Shown: positions 26,782 to 35,016, counted from the first letter of the stretch. The stretch is DNA of 48,309 nt from Deltaproteobacteria bacterium (GCA_021802775.1 JAJZRJ010000020.1:1-48309), one strand, 5' to 3'. The notes: generated by a model from the letters alone, not told the origin. A program made the numbers and translations.

Positions 26782-27438
26782 TTATTCCCGGTTGTTGAGT
26801 TTTTTGATAATGACTGTAAAACCATTGCCGACTTTATCGTCTACATCTTCGACCCGCAATAAACTCCACGCCACCTTAAGCTCTGACATCATGTAGTTGA
26901 TGAGTTCCACGAAATCTTCGGTAATCCATGCATGATGGTGGCCATGTTCGTCTTCGGCGGCTGGGGTGGTGGCGTGATTGTGGAAATCATCAATCAGGTG
27001 GGCGAGGGGGGTTCGCTCTCTATCCTTGTCAAAGGTTCTGTTCTTGTGGGGAACGATCATGAAAAGGATGCCTGTCGGTTTGATAACTCGATCCCATTCC
27101 AGAAGCGCTTGGATGGGATTTGCAAAGTGCTCAATCACGTGGGAGCTTACTACGAATTCCTGGCTTTCATCCGCTAGGGGTAAACAGTCGCCGGCGGCCA
27201 CGATGTCGACCGGAAGAGATTTACCACAGAGGCGTTTTTCTTCTTTTTTGAAGCATGTTTCCGTGGAATAGAAAAAATCAATATTCAGAGTGTTGAGGCC
27301 AAAGGGGTTGTGGGCGGAACCACCTATTTCGATGCCTTTGCCAAGGCAGTACTGATGGGCAAGCTTTGATTCACGAAACACGAGTGCCAATCGGCCAAGA
27401 CTGATTTTGGAGAGAATTTTTCGGAGGATGTTTTTCAT
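26782..27438 (-). CDS. SAM-dependent methyltransferase (class I)
   Basis: The 218-residue protein starts at ATG 27438, which overlaps the flippase stop as ATGA. The longer frame inside the flippase gene is rejected. The motif I region is GKGIEIGGSAHNPFG, followed by LNIDFFYS and VAAGDCLPLADESQEFVVSSHVIEHFANPIQALLEWDRVIKPTGILFMIVP, the class I pattern ending in a helix and strand after the HVIEH block. Its place among glycosyltransferases suggests methylation of a sugar or glycan end. The substrate cannot be read from sequence. Confidence 0.82.
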   Translation of the reverse strand: MKNILRKILSKISLGRLALVFRESKLAHQYCLGKGIEIGGSAHNPFGLNTLNIDFFYSTETCFKKEEKRLCGKSLPVDIVAAGDCLPLADESQEFVVSSHVIEHFANPIQALLEWDRVIKPTGILFMIVPHKNRTFDKDRERTPLAHLIDDFHNHATTPAAEDEHGHHHAWITEDFVELINYMMSELKVAWSLLRVEDVDDKVGNGFTVIIKKLNNRE

Positions 27439-28946
27439 GTTGATGAAGAGCGCAAGAAGAGATTTTTTATAATATGTTTTTCCTCGGTTTCCAGAAGTAA
27501 GGACCAACTAGCGCAGAGAAACACCACCAGCACAAGGCTAGCGGACATGAGTTTTAATGGTAATTGCGTCAAACAGGCCGGAAGAGAGGCAAGAATACAC
27601 GATACCAATACGGCGAGGCCTATTTTTTTTATGGCCTTCCCTGCCTCAGGAAGAATTTTTTTAGCCATCAGGCAATAAAGGGCGACTGTGTCGATGAGGA
27701 TCCGTCCAACCCAGGCAACGGCCGCTCCTTCGATTCCGTAGTGTTTAAGTAGCCAGAGCAGCAGGGCTAGATAAAGGGGAAGCTCCAGCAGATGCAGTTT
27801 AGCGGTTAGATCTGGGCGCCCAACTGCTTGAATCAGCGTGTATGGGATGAGGGCCAAGCTGTTGATGAAGACACCGAACATGAGAAGTTGCATGGTCACT
27901 GTACTGTTGGCAGCAAATTTGTTGCCCAGCCAGATGGTTAATCCTTCGTGTGCAAAGGTTATTATGATGAAGGCAATGGGGGAAAGCCCCAGAAAAAGAT
28001 ATCTCTGCCATCGGTCAAAGAGACAGGTGAGGTAGTCATTGTTGTGTCGGCCATATCCCATTGCAAAAGCAGGGAACAGCACGCCAACTACGGAAAAGGG
28101 GATTACCCACAGTTTTGTCACGACCTCATATGGGGTGGCATAGTATGCAACAGCGGCCAGGGAGATCATGGAGCCGATTAAGAAACGGTCAAGATATACC
28201 ATTAATGGGCCAATGATGTTGCTGACGGTCATCCAGCCGCCCAACTTGAATAGATTGGCGATGGTGGAAAGGGAAGGGATGATGGAGGTGTGGCGAAGTG
28301 TGGACAATGACCGTCGGCAGAGGAAGAAAAATACCGCAAACGCCACTATTTTCCCCAAAACCAACGCGGCGACAATAGGGATGAGGCTTGACGAAAACGG
28401 CAGAATTAGAAGTGGGGTCAGCACCGTAAAGCTGCCAAGGGTTGCTTTTGTCCAGTTGACTAAGTCAAAGCGTTGCACAGCCTCCAGATAGCCCTGCAGG
28501 CAGGTCATGCTGAGGGCGGCCGGTAAGGAGAAAGCCATAAGTCGGAGCGCTGAAGCAGTTTCGTGGCGTAGTTCGGGGGGAACCCTTAGCACCTGCGAGA
28601 CAAGCGCCGAGGAGTACCAAAAGAGGAAGACAGCGGCGATGACGCCTAGCGCGATGGTGAGGTAAAGGGCAGAGCTGAGAAGCCCCGGAATAGTGCTTTG
28701 TTCCCCAACAGCGAGAGAGTGTGCTATCTTTTGGGTCACAGCGCGGCCTAGTCCAAAATCGAATAGCCCGAAGTAGCCGATGATCAGCCAGATTATGGTC
28801 AATATTCCGAAACGGTCCAGACCCGTTTTTTGTATTATGAGCGGGACGGCAAAGATGGCGATGAGGAGAGGAACGCCTTGGCCGGTAATGTTGATGAGGG
28901 TGTTTCGCGTGAGGAGCGCGTTGTTCGAGAGCGGAGGGGTATTCAT
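27435..28946 (-). CDS. Wzx-like polysaccharide flippase (MOP superfamily)
   Basis: The 503-residue polytopic membrane protein has about 12-14 hydrophobic segments. It begins LLTRNTLINITGQGVPLLIAI, has a FGLFDFGLGRAVTQKIAH loop and a conserved GGWMTVSNIIGPLMVYLDRFLIGSM block, typical of O-antigen/teichoic-acid flippases. It would move an undecaprenyl- or polyprenyl-linked oligosaccharide across the inner membrane. Start and stop overlap both neighbours (TAATG at 28946, ATGA at 27435), so it belongs to one tight translational unit with the prenyltransferase and the methyltransferase. Confidence 0.88.
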   Translation of the reverse strand: MNTPPLSNNALLTRNTLINITGQGVPLLIAIFAVPLIIQKTGLDRFGILTIIWLIIGYFGLFDFGLGRAVTQKIAHSLAVGEQSTIPGLLSSALYLTIALGVIAAVFLFWYSSALVSQVLRVPPELRHETASALRLMAFSLPAALSMTCLQGYLEAVQRFDLVNWTKATLGSFTVLTPLLILPFSSSLIPIVAALVLGKIVAFAVFFFLCRRSLSTLRHTSIIPSLSTIANLFKLGGWMTVSNIIGPLMVYLDRFLIGSMISLAAVAYYATPYEVVTKLWVIPFSVVGVLFPAFAMGYGRHNNDYLTCLFDRWQRYLFLGLSPIAFIIITFAHEGLTIWLGNKFAANSTVTMQLLMFGVFINSLALIPYTLIQAVGRPDLTAKLHLLELPLYLALLLWLLKHYGIEGAAVAWVGRILIDTVALYCLMAKKILPEAGKAIKKIGLAVLVSCILASLPACLTQLPLKLMSASLVLVVFLCASWSLLLETEEKHIIKNLFLRSSST

Positions 28947-29800
28947 TATCGGGGATAATACAGGCTATAGCTGACCATCAGCAACCAGATCAGGCCAACG
29001 GTCAGCAGCACCTTGTCGTGAAGCAGTGCCTCGGTGGGGTCGCCGTTTGATTCCTTGATAACACGGTACATGAAGCGAAAGAGTCCGAAGCAGCAGAGCG
29101 GAATCGTATAGAGCAGGCCGGGATGCACCACCACGTACATGGCATAGGTGACCAGCACGGTGGCGCCGGTCATGTACATGGTGCCGTGGAGAAAGTTCAA
29201 GGGGTATGCCTGCAGCACGGGACGGTGGGCGGCGCATCCCTCCCCGAGCAATTGTTTTTCCGCGATGCGTTTGCCGAGGCTCAGGAAGATGGAGAGGAGG
29301 AAGACGCTCAGGAAGAGCCAGTCGGAAATGGGCACCCCAAAGGCAATGCCGCCGGCATGCAGCCGCAGGAGAAAGCCGGCGGAGACGCAAAATAGATCCA
29401 CCACCGGAATATCCTTGAGCCGGAAGCTATAGGCGGAAGAGAGGAGCAGATAGGCAAGCAGGATCAGTAGAAAGGGGATGGAGACGGCGATGCCGAGTGC
29501 CACGGCCAGAGCAAAAAGGGCGACACCGAAGACCACGGCTGCCCGAGGTCGGATGGCGCCGGAAGGGATGGGCCGATTTTTCTTGCGCGGATGGCGGGCG
29601 TCTTTTTGTGCGTCCAGGACATCGTTGATTGCATAGTTGGCGCTCGATGCCAGACAAAAGGCCAGGACCGGCAGGGCAAGGTGGATGAGCCCGCCCGAGG
29701 TGAAAAGCACCCCGCCAAAGAGCGGCGGAAAGAGGAGCATCAGGTTTTTAAGCCACTGTTTGGGGCGCAGTAATCGGAGGTAGGGAGAAAGTCGTGTCAT
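28946..29800 (-). CDS. UbiA-family prenyltransferase, DPPR-synthase-like
   Basis: The 284-residue protein has about eight or nine membrane segments. It shows the two aspartate-rich UbiA motifs: NYAINDVLDAQKDARHPRKK and YSFRLKDIPVVDLFCVS. The surrounding wording (RPIPSGAI, FLLRLHAGGIAFGVPIS, ESNGDPTEALLHDKVLL) is that of decaprenyl-phosphate phosphoribosyltransferase (Rv3806c type), not quinone biosynthesis. That enzyme joins polyprenyl phosphate and PRPP, the first step to a lipid-linked pentose such as arabinofuranose. The DprE1/DprE2 epimerase and the phosphatase are not in this window. It sits directly before the flippase. Confidence 0.85.
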   Translation of the reverse strand: MTRLSPYLRLLRPKQWLKNLMLLFPPLFGGVLFTSGGLIHLALPVLAFCLASSANYAINDVLDAQKDARHPRKKNRPIPSGAIRPRAAVVFGVALFALAVALGIAVSIPFLLILLAYLLLSSAYSFRLKDIPVVDLFCVSAGFLLRLHAGGIAFGVPISDWLFLSVFLLSIFLSLGKRIAEKQLLGEGCAAHRPVLQAYPLNFLHGTMYMTGATVLVTYAMYVVVHPGLLYTIPLCCFGLFRFMYRVIKESNGDPTEALLHDKVLLTVGLIWLLMVSYSLYYPR

Positions 29801-29815
29801 ACGGGCATGATACGC

Positions 29816-30781
29816 CTATGGGGCGGGCGAGGCCAGCGTTCTCTCGGTGGTGGGCTCAGAATGGCCGGAGAGGTCGAGGAAGAGTTCTTCCAGAGAGCGC
29901 CGTTTGGGCTCCAGGGTAACGATGCTGCCGTTGCTGGCAATGACTCCCTGGGCGATGCTGCTGATGTCCGTCTCAGCGATTTCGAACTTGTAGAGCGATT
30001 CCTTGTGCCAAAGAAGATGGTGTGGGGCCAGGATGCCCTGTTCCGGCCGCCACTGTTCCGGCATCCGCACGGTGATCTCGAAACGGTTGCCCGCGGGGTA
30101 GAGCGCCTCCTGGATGGAACCGACATATTTCTGCTGGCCCCGCACCAGGATGCCCACCCGGTCGCAGAGGGTTTCGATATCCGGGATGATGTGGGTGCTG
30201 AAGAAGATGGTTTTGCCTTGCTGTTGGAGGTCGCGGATGATGGTGGCCACCAGATGGCGACCCAGGGGATCGAGGCCGCTCATGGGTTCATCCAGAATCA
30301 GCAAATCCGGGTCGTCCAGCAGGGCCGCCGCGATACCCAGCCGCTGCACCATGCCCTTGGAAAACCCCCTGATCTTGCGGTCAGCCGCCTCGGAGAGCGA
30401 GACCAAACCCAGGAGTTTCTCGGTTTGCTGCCGGATGTCCTGCTGCGGCATCTGCCGCATGGCGCCCAACAAACGAAGCAATTCAACTGGCGTGAGAAAA
30501 TCGTAGAAATGCGGGTGTTCCGAGAGGTAGCCAACGCGGGCACGGGCTGCCGGCGCACTTGCCTGCTGGCCGAAAAGCCAGGCCTGGCCGTCTGTCGGCT
30601 TGATGAGGCCCATCAGAATCTTGATGGTGGTGCTTTTGCCGGCGCCATTGCTGCCGATGAAGCCGAATACCTCGCCCTGTTGCACCTCGATGTCCAAATT
30701 CGCAAGGGCCGCCACCTGTTGTCGGCGTACCCCTTTTTTATAGGATTTACTGAGCCTGCTGGTTGTGATCGCGCTTGTCAT
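29816..30781 (-). CDS. ABC transporter ATPase
   Basis: The 321-residue ATPase starts at ATG 30781, inside the end of the TPR gene (35-base overlap). Walker A is GSNGAGKST, the signature-like motif is RGFSKGMVQRLGIA, and Walker B is LLILDEPMSGLDP with the H-loop in FFSTHIIPD. The A/B-type layout (KSYKKGVRRQQVAALANLDIEV start) and the C-terminal extension of about 90 residues resemble ABC-2 exporters of the CcmA/NatA class. The cognate permease is at 31613-32425. Its place behind pilA suggests a role in pilin or pilus-linked export, not proven. Confidence 0.93.
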   Translation of the reverse strand: MTSAITTSRLSKSYKKGVRRQQVAALANLDIEVQQGEVFGFIGSNGAGKSTTIKILMGLIKPTDGQAWLFGQQASAPAARARVGYLSEHPHFYDFLTPVELLRLLGAMRQMPQQDIRQQTEKLLGLVSLSEAADRKIRGFSKGMVQRLGIAAALLDDPDLLILDEPMSGLDPLGRHLVATIIRDLQQQGKTIFFSTHIIPDIETLCDRVGILVRGQQKYVGSIQEALYPAGNRFEITVRMPEQWRPEQGILAPHHLLWHKESLYKFEIAETDISSIAQGVIASNGSIVTLEPKRRSLEELFLDLSGHSEPTTERTLASPAP

Positions 30782-31616
30782 GGTCTTTCCAGGCCTCGGC
30801 CAATTTGCTGGTGGTAACGACCCTGCCGGTGGCATCGAACTCGAAGGTGCCGCCATAGGGGTCTGCGGGGATTTTTTTGATGATGCCGGCGTGGATCAAC
30901 TCTGCCAGGGTGCGGGGCGGCCGGTTATGCTGCGTGGTGAACGTGGCCACTGCCTGCTCCAGGTAATGGATCGCTTCCAGCGCGTACAACCGTTTCAGGA
31001 GCAATTTTTGTACGCTGGGGTTGTTGGTCTCCTTGATAAAGGCCCTGAGATAGAGAACAGCAGCCTCGGTCTGGTTGCCCTGGTAGAGCATGCGGGCGCT
31101 CAGCGAGGCGAACAATGCATTGTCCGGGTTGAGTGCCGCCGCCTTCTGGAGATAGTGCGCCGCAGTGACCGGGTCTTTGAGTTGGAAATAATAATTGGCG
31201 CTGAGGAAAAAGGGCAGGTACCAGTCGGTTGGGCGGCTTTCCAATCCTTTTTTCAGCAACCGGTTGAGCACCGGGATCGCCGGTTTGATGTCGGAAAAAA
31301 GCCCCTGGGCAAAATAGTAGCAGTCCATATTGCGCGGGTCCAGGTCAGTGGCCTTGTCCAGCCCTGCGAACAGCCGTTGGTATTCCGGTTCCTCTTTGCG
31401 CCAGGCGTATTTCTCGCCAAAGTAAAATTGGGCATTGTAGAAAATGAGGGTCGAGGCAAGCTCTTTGTTGCCCAGCGCCATCATTTCCAGGGCGAGGGCT
31501 GGAGGGTAAGTGGGGAAGCGCAGGGGCGCCATGGTTTTTCCCCCCAGGTTGGAATGGAGAGCGATCAGCCAGGCCAGCAGGCCAGCCAGCCCGAGACCAA
31601 GCAGCAGACGCTTCAT
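30747..31616 (-). CDS. Membrane-anchored TPR protein
   Basis: The 289-residue protein has an N-terminal hydrophobic anchor (MKRLLLGLGLAGLLAWLIAL) followed by helical repeats. These include RPTDWYLPFFLSANYYFQLKDPVTAAHYLQKAAALNPDNALFASLSARMLYQGNQ, a clear pair of TPR-like units. The C-terminus (RPPRTLAELIHAGIIKKIPADPYGGTFEFD) resembles the tail of type II secretion and pseudopilin accessory proteins with a DPYGG motif. It is sandwiched between the permease (ATGA overlap) and the ATPase. It may be an adaptor that brings the transporter to pilin or glycan substrates. This role is inference. Confidence 0.8.
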   Translation of the reverse strand: MKRLLLGLGLAGLLAWLIALHSNLGGKTMAPLRFPTYPPALALEMMALGNKELASTLIFYNAQFYFGEKYAWRKEEPEYQRLFAGLDKATDLDPRNMDCYYFAQGLFSDIKPAIPVLNRLLKKGLESRPTDWYLPFFLSANYYFQLKDPVTAAHYLQKAAALNPDNALFASLSARMLYQGNQTEAAVLYLRAFIKETNNPSVQKLLLKRLYALEAIHYLEQAVATFTTQHNRPPRTLAELIHAGIIKKIPADPYGGTFEFDATGRVVTTSKLAEAWKDHDKRDHNQQAQ

Positions 31617-32425
31617 GTCATGTCCCGATGCTGAAAGAGCGTGGTGGCCAGCACCAGCAGAATCATGGTGTAGATTGTTCCGTAGGCCATTGCGTAGCCG
31701 ACTGCCAGCGGCGGGAGGGCCAGGCCATAGATGGCGTAGGTCTTGAAATCAAAGAGGCTCAAGTTGGGGAAACAATAGAAGGAGCCTGTTACCAGCCAGT
31801 TGAGGAACCGCGGCATCTGCTGCTCCCCCAGGCCCGCCTCCAGGTAATTCTTCACCGCCTGGGTGCTCTGCCCGATGAACCAGACCCCGATGGTCATCAG
31901 GAAGGGGAGCACCGCCGAGGTGGCCAGGGCGGTAAAGAGCAGGGTGACCGCGCCAAGCAGCAGGGAGATCATCCAGATTCCGATGTGGGCAACGAAAAAA
32001 TTGCCCCAGGCAATGGCCGGGGTGTCTTTGAGCCCCAGCTTGACCAGTAGGAGACCGCCTGCGGCGCAGAGTCCCAGGAAAGAGACCACCAGGAGGCTCA
32101 GGAGGCAGAGGCCGCAGAATTTGCCGAGCAGGTAGACTGTGCGCGAGATCGGTTGTCCCATGACGAGATACCCGGCCCGCGATTCGATTTCCCGCGAGAG
32201 GAGGTTGAGCCCGAGGAAGAGGGTGACGAGAATGGTCAGAATCTGGACAGTGGCCAGGCTGTAGTTGATCGCCACCTCCAGGGGTTGGCGCATGGAAAAG
32301 CTGCTGAACACCAGGGTGGAGAGCAGAAAGAAGAGGCCGGTCAGGAGCAGGCTCTGGACTAAGCGGTCGCGCAGTCCGCCCTTAAAGGTGTAGTAGCCGA
32401 TCATGAAGGTGGGATGGAGAGCCAT
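31613..32425 (-). CDS. ABC-2 type transporter permease
   Basis: The 270-residue protein has about six hydrophobic segments and the ABC-2 pattern of an N-terminal cytoplasmic stretch, LFLGLNLLSREIESRAGYLVMGQPISRTVYLLGKF, then paired membrane helices. It starts one base after the GT-C/TPR gene ends and overlaps the TPR gene by four bases (31613-31616). With the ATPase it would form a complete ABC-2 exporter. The substrate is unknown. Confidence 0.88.
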   Translation of the reverse strand: MALHPTFMIGYYTFKGGLRDRLVQSLLLTGLFFLLSTLVFSSFSMRQPLEVAINYSLATVQILTILVTLFLGLNLLSREIESRAGYLVMGQPISRTVYLLGKFCGLCLLSLLVVSFLGLCAAGGLLLVKLGLKDTPAIAWGNFFVAHIGIWMISLLLGAVTLLFTALATSAVLPFLMTIGVWFIGQSTQAVKNYLEAGLGEQQMPRFLNWLVTGSFYCFPNLSLFDFKTYAIYGLALPPLAVGYAMAYGTIYTMILLVLATTLFQHRDMT

Positions 32426-34174
32426 TTATTCCCCTGTGCGTTCTTTTTTGAGGCGTGCCGCGAGGGTGCAAGCGGGTTCTTTATAATAATCGCTGCCAAG
32501 GGAGCATGCCTGCGTAAAATGTTCTTCCGCGCGTTTTTTTTCGCCGAGGGAAAGGTGGAGTTGTCCTTGTCGGTACAATGAAAAGGGGTCCTTGGTAAGG
32601 GTGTACAAGCGTTTGTGCAGCTCAATATTTCTTCGGTTGAGGCGCTGGAGGGTCTCTGCATCCTTTGTCTGGAGGGAGAGGCGATCGATATGTTTCACCG
32701 TGGCCTTGAGGATATCCTGTGTGGCGATTTGGGAAGAGGTCTCTGCAAGCAGGGAATCCACATTCGTAAGAAAATCTTCTGCCCCCGTGTCCAGCCAGGC
32801 CAGATTGGCTTTGGCCAGTTGTTGCGAAGTGCCTTGGCCGAGTTTTGCGGCAATGGCGAAATGTTCTTTTGCCTTTTCGGTCTTTCCGGCCCGTGCCAGG
32901 GCCACGGCATATTCGTTATGCCCGGCGACGAAGGTGGGTGATTTTTCCACCACATCCGCAAACAGGGTGAGGTTGCTCTGCCACACCAGATTGCGGGCAA
33001 CCGTGGCCCAGCTCAATCCGACGAGGATCATTCCGCAGAGCGCGGCGCCTAATTTTTTCGGGAGGCGCTGGCCGAGGGGTATGATCGCGCAGGCAAAAAA
33101 CATCAGGGGGATATAGAGATATCGCTCTGCAAGCGGCGTCCACGCCATCTTGCTGGTCGCGACCAGTAGCGCGGGAGTCACGAAGAGGAAGGCGCTGACC
33201 AGCAGGAAGGAAAACGTTCCCTGTCGCCGAAGGCAGAGCCAGGTGAGGAGAACAAGCACAAGGAGGGCGGCGCCGAGGGTGATCGGGGTATTGACCTCGA
33301 CAATGGCAAAGTTCAGAGGGAACGGCCAGATGATCTTGGTGGCATAAAACCCAAGCGCCTTGAGGCCGATGGTCATTTTGCTCCAGAGCGTGAAATGTTC
33401 CGCGCCCTTGGTGCCGATGATGGCTGATCGCACCCCGTTGTCCAGTAGAAAGAACGAGCCGGACCGCAGAGAAAAATAGCACAAGAGGGCAATGAAATAG
33501 GGGAGCAGGATGCGCAGGCGCTGGCGCCACGACGTGATTTGAAAATGCAACTGTCGCCAGAACAGCGATACCAGGATGACCAGGAATGCGGCCGCGGCCA
33601 CCTCTTTGCCGAACAGGCCAAAGAGCAAGGACAGCGCGGCAAGCCAATCGAGATACCATGTGTCGGGGCCGCTGCGGTTGTACCAAAAGAGATTGAGACC
33701 CAAGAGGGCAAAGAGGCCCGCCAGGAGGTCGGTGCGGCCGGAGATCCAGTTGACCGGCTCCGTGGTCAGCGGGTGGATGGCAAAGAGGAGAGCGATCAGC
33801 AGCGGGATGGAAGAGGTCGCTGATCCCGGATGGTGTGCCGTGCCTGCCTCGGTGCGCAGGAGTTGGCGGGCAAACCAGAAGAGCAGGCAGCTATTCCCCA
33901 CGTGGAGCAGGATATTTTCGAAATGCATGATGGAGGGGTGGCAAAAAAAGAAAAAACGGTCCGCGTAAAAGCTGAGGATCAGCAAGGGGCGATAGTAGTA
34001 GACACCCTCGGTGGGGAAGAAGAGCGAAACCAGGTCGATCCGTTCGGTGTTGATGAGCGCGGTGAGCATGCGCGCATCATCAACAGTGAGTTCCGGTGCA
34101 AAGACCGAGGGGTAATAGACCCCGGCGGCAACAAAGGCAAGAAAGAGGAATTGGAAAGGGAATCGGATGGTCAT
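32426..34174 (-). CDS. Polytopic GT-C-like membrane protein with C-terminal TPR domain
   Basis: The 582-residue protein has about ten membrane segments in the first 390 residues, then a soluble helical region. After the first membrane helix comes PELTVDDARMLTALI, an acidic loop motif at the place where GT-C enzymes carry their catalytic Asp pair. Further on, LFAIHPLTTEPVNWISGRTDLLAGLFALLG matches TMTC/PMT-like proteins. The soluble part has TPR units (FVAGHNEYAVALARAGKTEKAKEHFAIAAKLG). These proteins usually transfer sugar from a lipid carrier to protein. Directly following the pilin genes, the likely target is pilin. Its ATG is attached to the U-tract of a terminator hairpin. Confidence 0.82.
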   Translation of the reverse strand: MTIRFPFQFLFLAFVAAGVYYPSVFAPELTVDDARMLTALINTERIDLVSLFFPTEGVYYYRPLLILSFYADRFFFFCHPSIMHFENILLHVGNSCLLFWFARQLLRTEAGTAHHPGSATSSIPLLIALLFAIHPLTTEPVNWISGRTDLLAGLFALLGLNLFWYNRSGPDTWYLDWLAALSLLFGLFGKEVAAAAFLVILVSLFWRQLHFQITSWRQRLRILLPYFIALLCYFSLRSGSFFLLDNGVRSAIIGTKGAEHFTLWSKMTIGLKALGFYATKIIWPFPLNFAIVEVNTPITLGAALLVLVLLTWLCLRRQGTFSFLLVSAFLFVTPALLVATSKMAWTPLAERYLYIPLMFFACAIIPLGQRLPKKLGAALCGMILVGLSWATVARNLVWQSNLTLFADVVEKSPTFVAGHNEYAVALARAGKTEKAKEHFAIAAKLGQGTSQQLAKANLAWLDTGAEDFLTNVDSLLAETSSQIATQDILKATVKHIDRLSLQTKDAETLQRLNRRNIELHKRLYTLTKDPFSLYRQGQLHLSLGEKKRAEEHFTQACSLGSDYYKEPACTLAARLKKERTGE

Positions 34175-34205
34175 AAAAAAAGGGGGAGAGAAGCCCCTCC
34201 CCCTT
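34175..34205 (-). terminator. Strong intrinsic terminator between pilA-C and the GT-C gene
   Basis: On the minus strand AAGGGGGAG and CTCCCCCTT pair around an 8-base loop and are followed by T6-7 and the ATG of the next gene. It lies 23 bases after the pilA-C stop. Most transcripts should end here, with partial readthrough feeding the maturation genes. Confidence 0.8.
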
Positions 34206-34228
34206 GCGCTGTGATCATTGTCAAAGGC

Positions 34229-34567
34229 TTACAGGCTGGTCCAGGTGTCGAACTGGGCGGTGTCGCTGTCGTCGATAGCTGCATCCGCGAGTTCAGTTCC
34301 GGAAACTTTGTCTTGCCAGAAAAGCAGGGTGCTGCCAGAGGTGGAACCAAAGGTGCGGGTGCCCTGAGTATGGGCGGCAACTGCTGCGTATTGAGCGGGA
34401 CCGGAGGAGCAGACAAGTTTTACGTTGGTTGAGGTCCGCACATTTTGCATGACGCCTGTTGTGGTCCCGGTGGGTGCATTGGTGGTGAAAACATTGGGCG
34501 CGGCCAAGGCTGTGCTGGAAAAGCCAACGGTTAGAACAAGGGCCAGCGGTAAGAATATTTTTTTCAT
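34229..34567 (-). CDS. pilA-C: PilA-C-like pilin partner (separate C-terminal pilin domain)
   Basis: The 112-residue protein has a signal peptide (MKKIFLPLALVLTVGFSSTALA) and a small beta-rich, Thr/Ser/Gly-rich body ending FDTWTSL, with a single cysteine (VKLVCSSG). It begins 60 bases after the short pilin ends and has an AGGAGAAC ribosome site. In Geobacter the pilin is split into a short helical PilA-N and a separate PilA-C (Spc), made by the next gene and needed for stable pilin. Order, size and signal peptide fit that model. Sequence identity to Geobacter PilA-C is not checkable here, so the name is by context and style. Confidence 0.75.
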   Translation of the reverse strand: MKKIFLPLALVLTVGFSSTALAAPNVFTTNAPTGTTTGVMQNVRTSTNVKLVCSSGPAQYAAVAAHTQGTRTFGSTSGSTLLFWQDKVSGTELADAAIDDSDTAQFDTWTSL

Positions 34568-34627
34568 AACGTTCTCCTCAAAGTGGATAAAATACGAAAA
34601 TAGAGTCGTGTCTCTGCCTCGGCATAA

Positions 34628-34855
34628 TTACCAGGTCTGATATGCTTGGTTGTCGGCAAAGTCGGTTTCCATGGCGGTCTTGAAGTTCTTGAGATCGCTC
34701 TGGGCGGCCGAGTTGAAGGCGCGCTGACGGTAGGCAGCGAACTGCGGGATGGCGATGGCGGCCAGGATACCGATGATCGCCACAACGATCATCAGCTCGA
34801 CCAGGGTAAAACCCTTTTGAGCGCTCTTCTTTGTGCCCTTCAAAAATTGCATCAT
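34628..34855 (-). CDS. pilA-N: Short type IV pilin PilA-N (conductive-type candidate)
   Basis: The 75-residue prepilin has a GGAGGAAAAAGAG ribosome site and a 15-residue leader (ends KKSAQKG), cleaved before [23 protein letters not shown]. That leaves a 60-residue mature protein with Glu5 and almost only the N-terminal helix. It has aromatic residues at mature positions 1, 24, 27, 32, 43, 51, 57 and 60 (13%). The first six Geobacter sulfurreducens PilA aromatic positions (1, 24, 27, 32, 51, 57) are all kept. The missing globular domain is supplied by the next gene. It forms the pilus fibre and is the first gene of a long maturation operon behind a sigma54 promoter. Confidence 0.93.
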   Translation of the reverse strand: MMQFLKGTKKSAQKGFTLVELMIVVAIIGILAAIAIPQFAAYRQRAFNSAAQSDLKNFKTAMETDFADNQAYQTW

Positions 34856-35000
34856 CTCTTTTTCCTCCGTTTTTTAGGTTTAGCCGGTATTGCCTGAACT
34901 TCTCAAGAATCCGGCATACATCCGTGGTGAAGCACTGTTGACCGGGTGCTTCCGTGCACCAAACTCTTTTTGTATAGCTGGCTGGCAGTCATTACCCACT

Positions 35001-35016
35001 AGCAGGGAGCATGCCA
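35001..35016 (-). promoter_or_regulatory. Sigma54 (-24/-12) promoter of pilA
   Basis: The minus strand reads TGGCATGCTCCCTGCT. Every fixed base of the consensus TGGCACGNNNNTTGCW matches except two. The start codon lies about 145 bases downstream. pilA of Geobacter and Pseudomonas is also sigma54-dependent, through PilR. Confidence 0.75.

Noticed and set aside
34945-34960. GGTGC...GCACC palindrome in the pilA leader as a fourth regulator site
   Set aside because: The arms match, but the spacer is 6 instead of 5 bases and it lies downstream of the promoter, so it is more likely an RNA hairpin.
34860-34990. GEMM-type (c-di-GMP or cAMP-GMP) riboswitch in the pilA leader
   Set aside because: Geobacter relatives use such switches, so I looked, but the conserved GEMM blocks are absent; only generic hairpins are seen.
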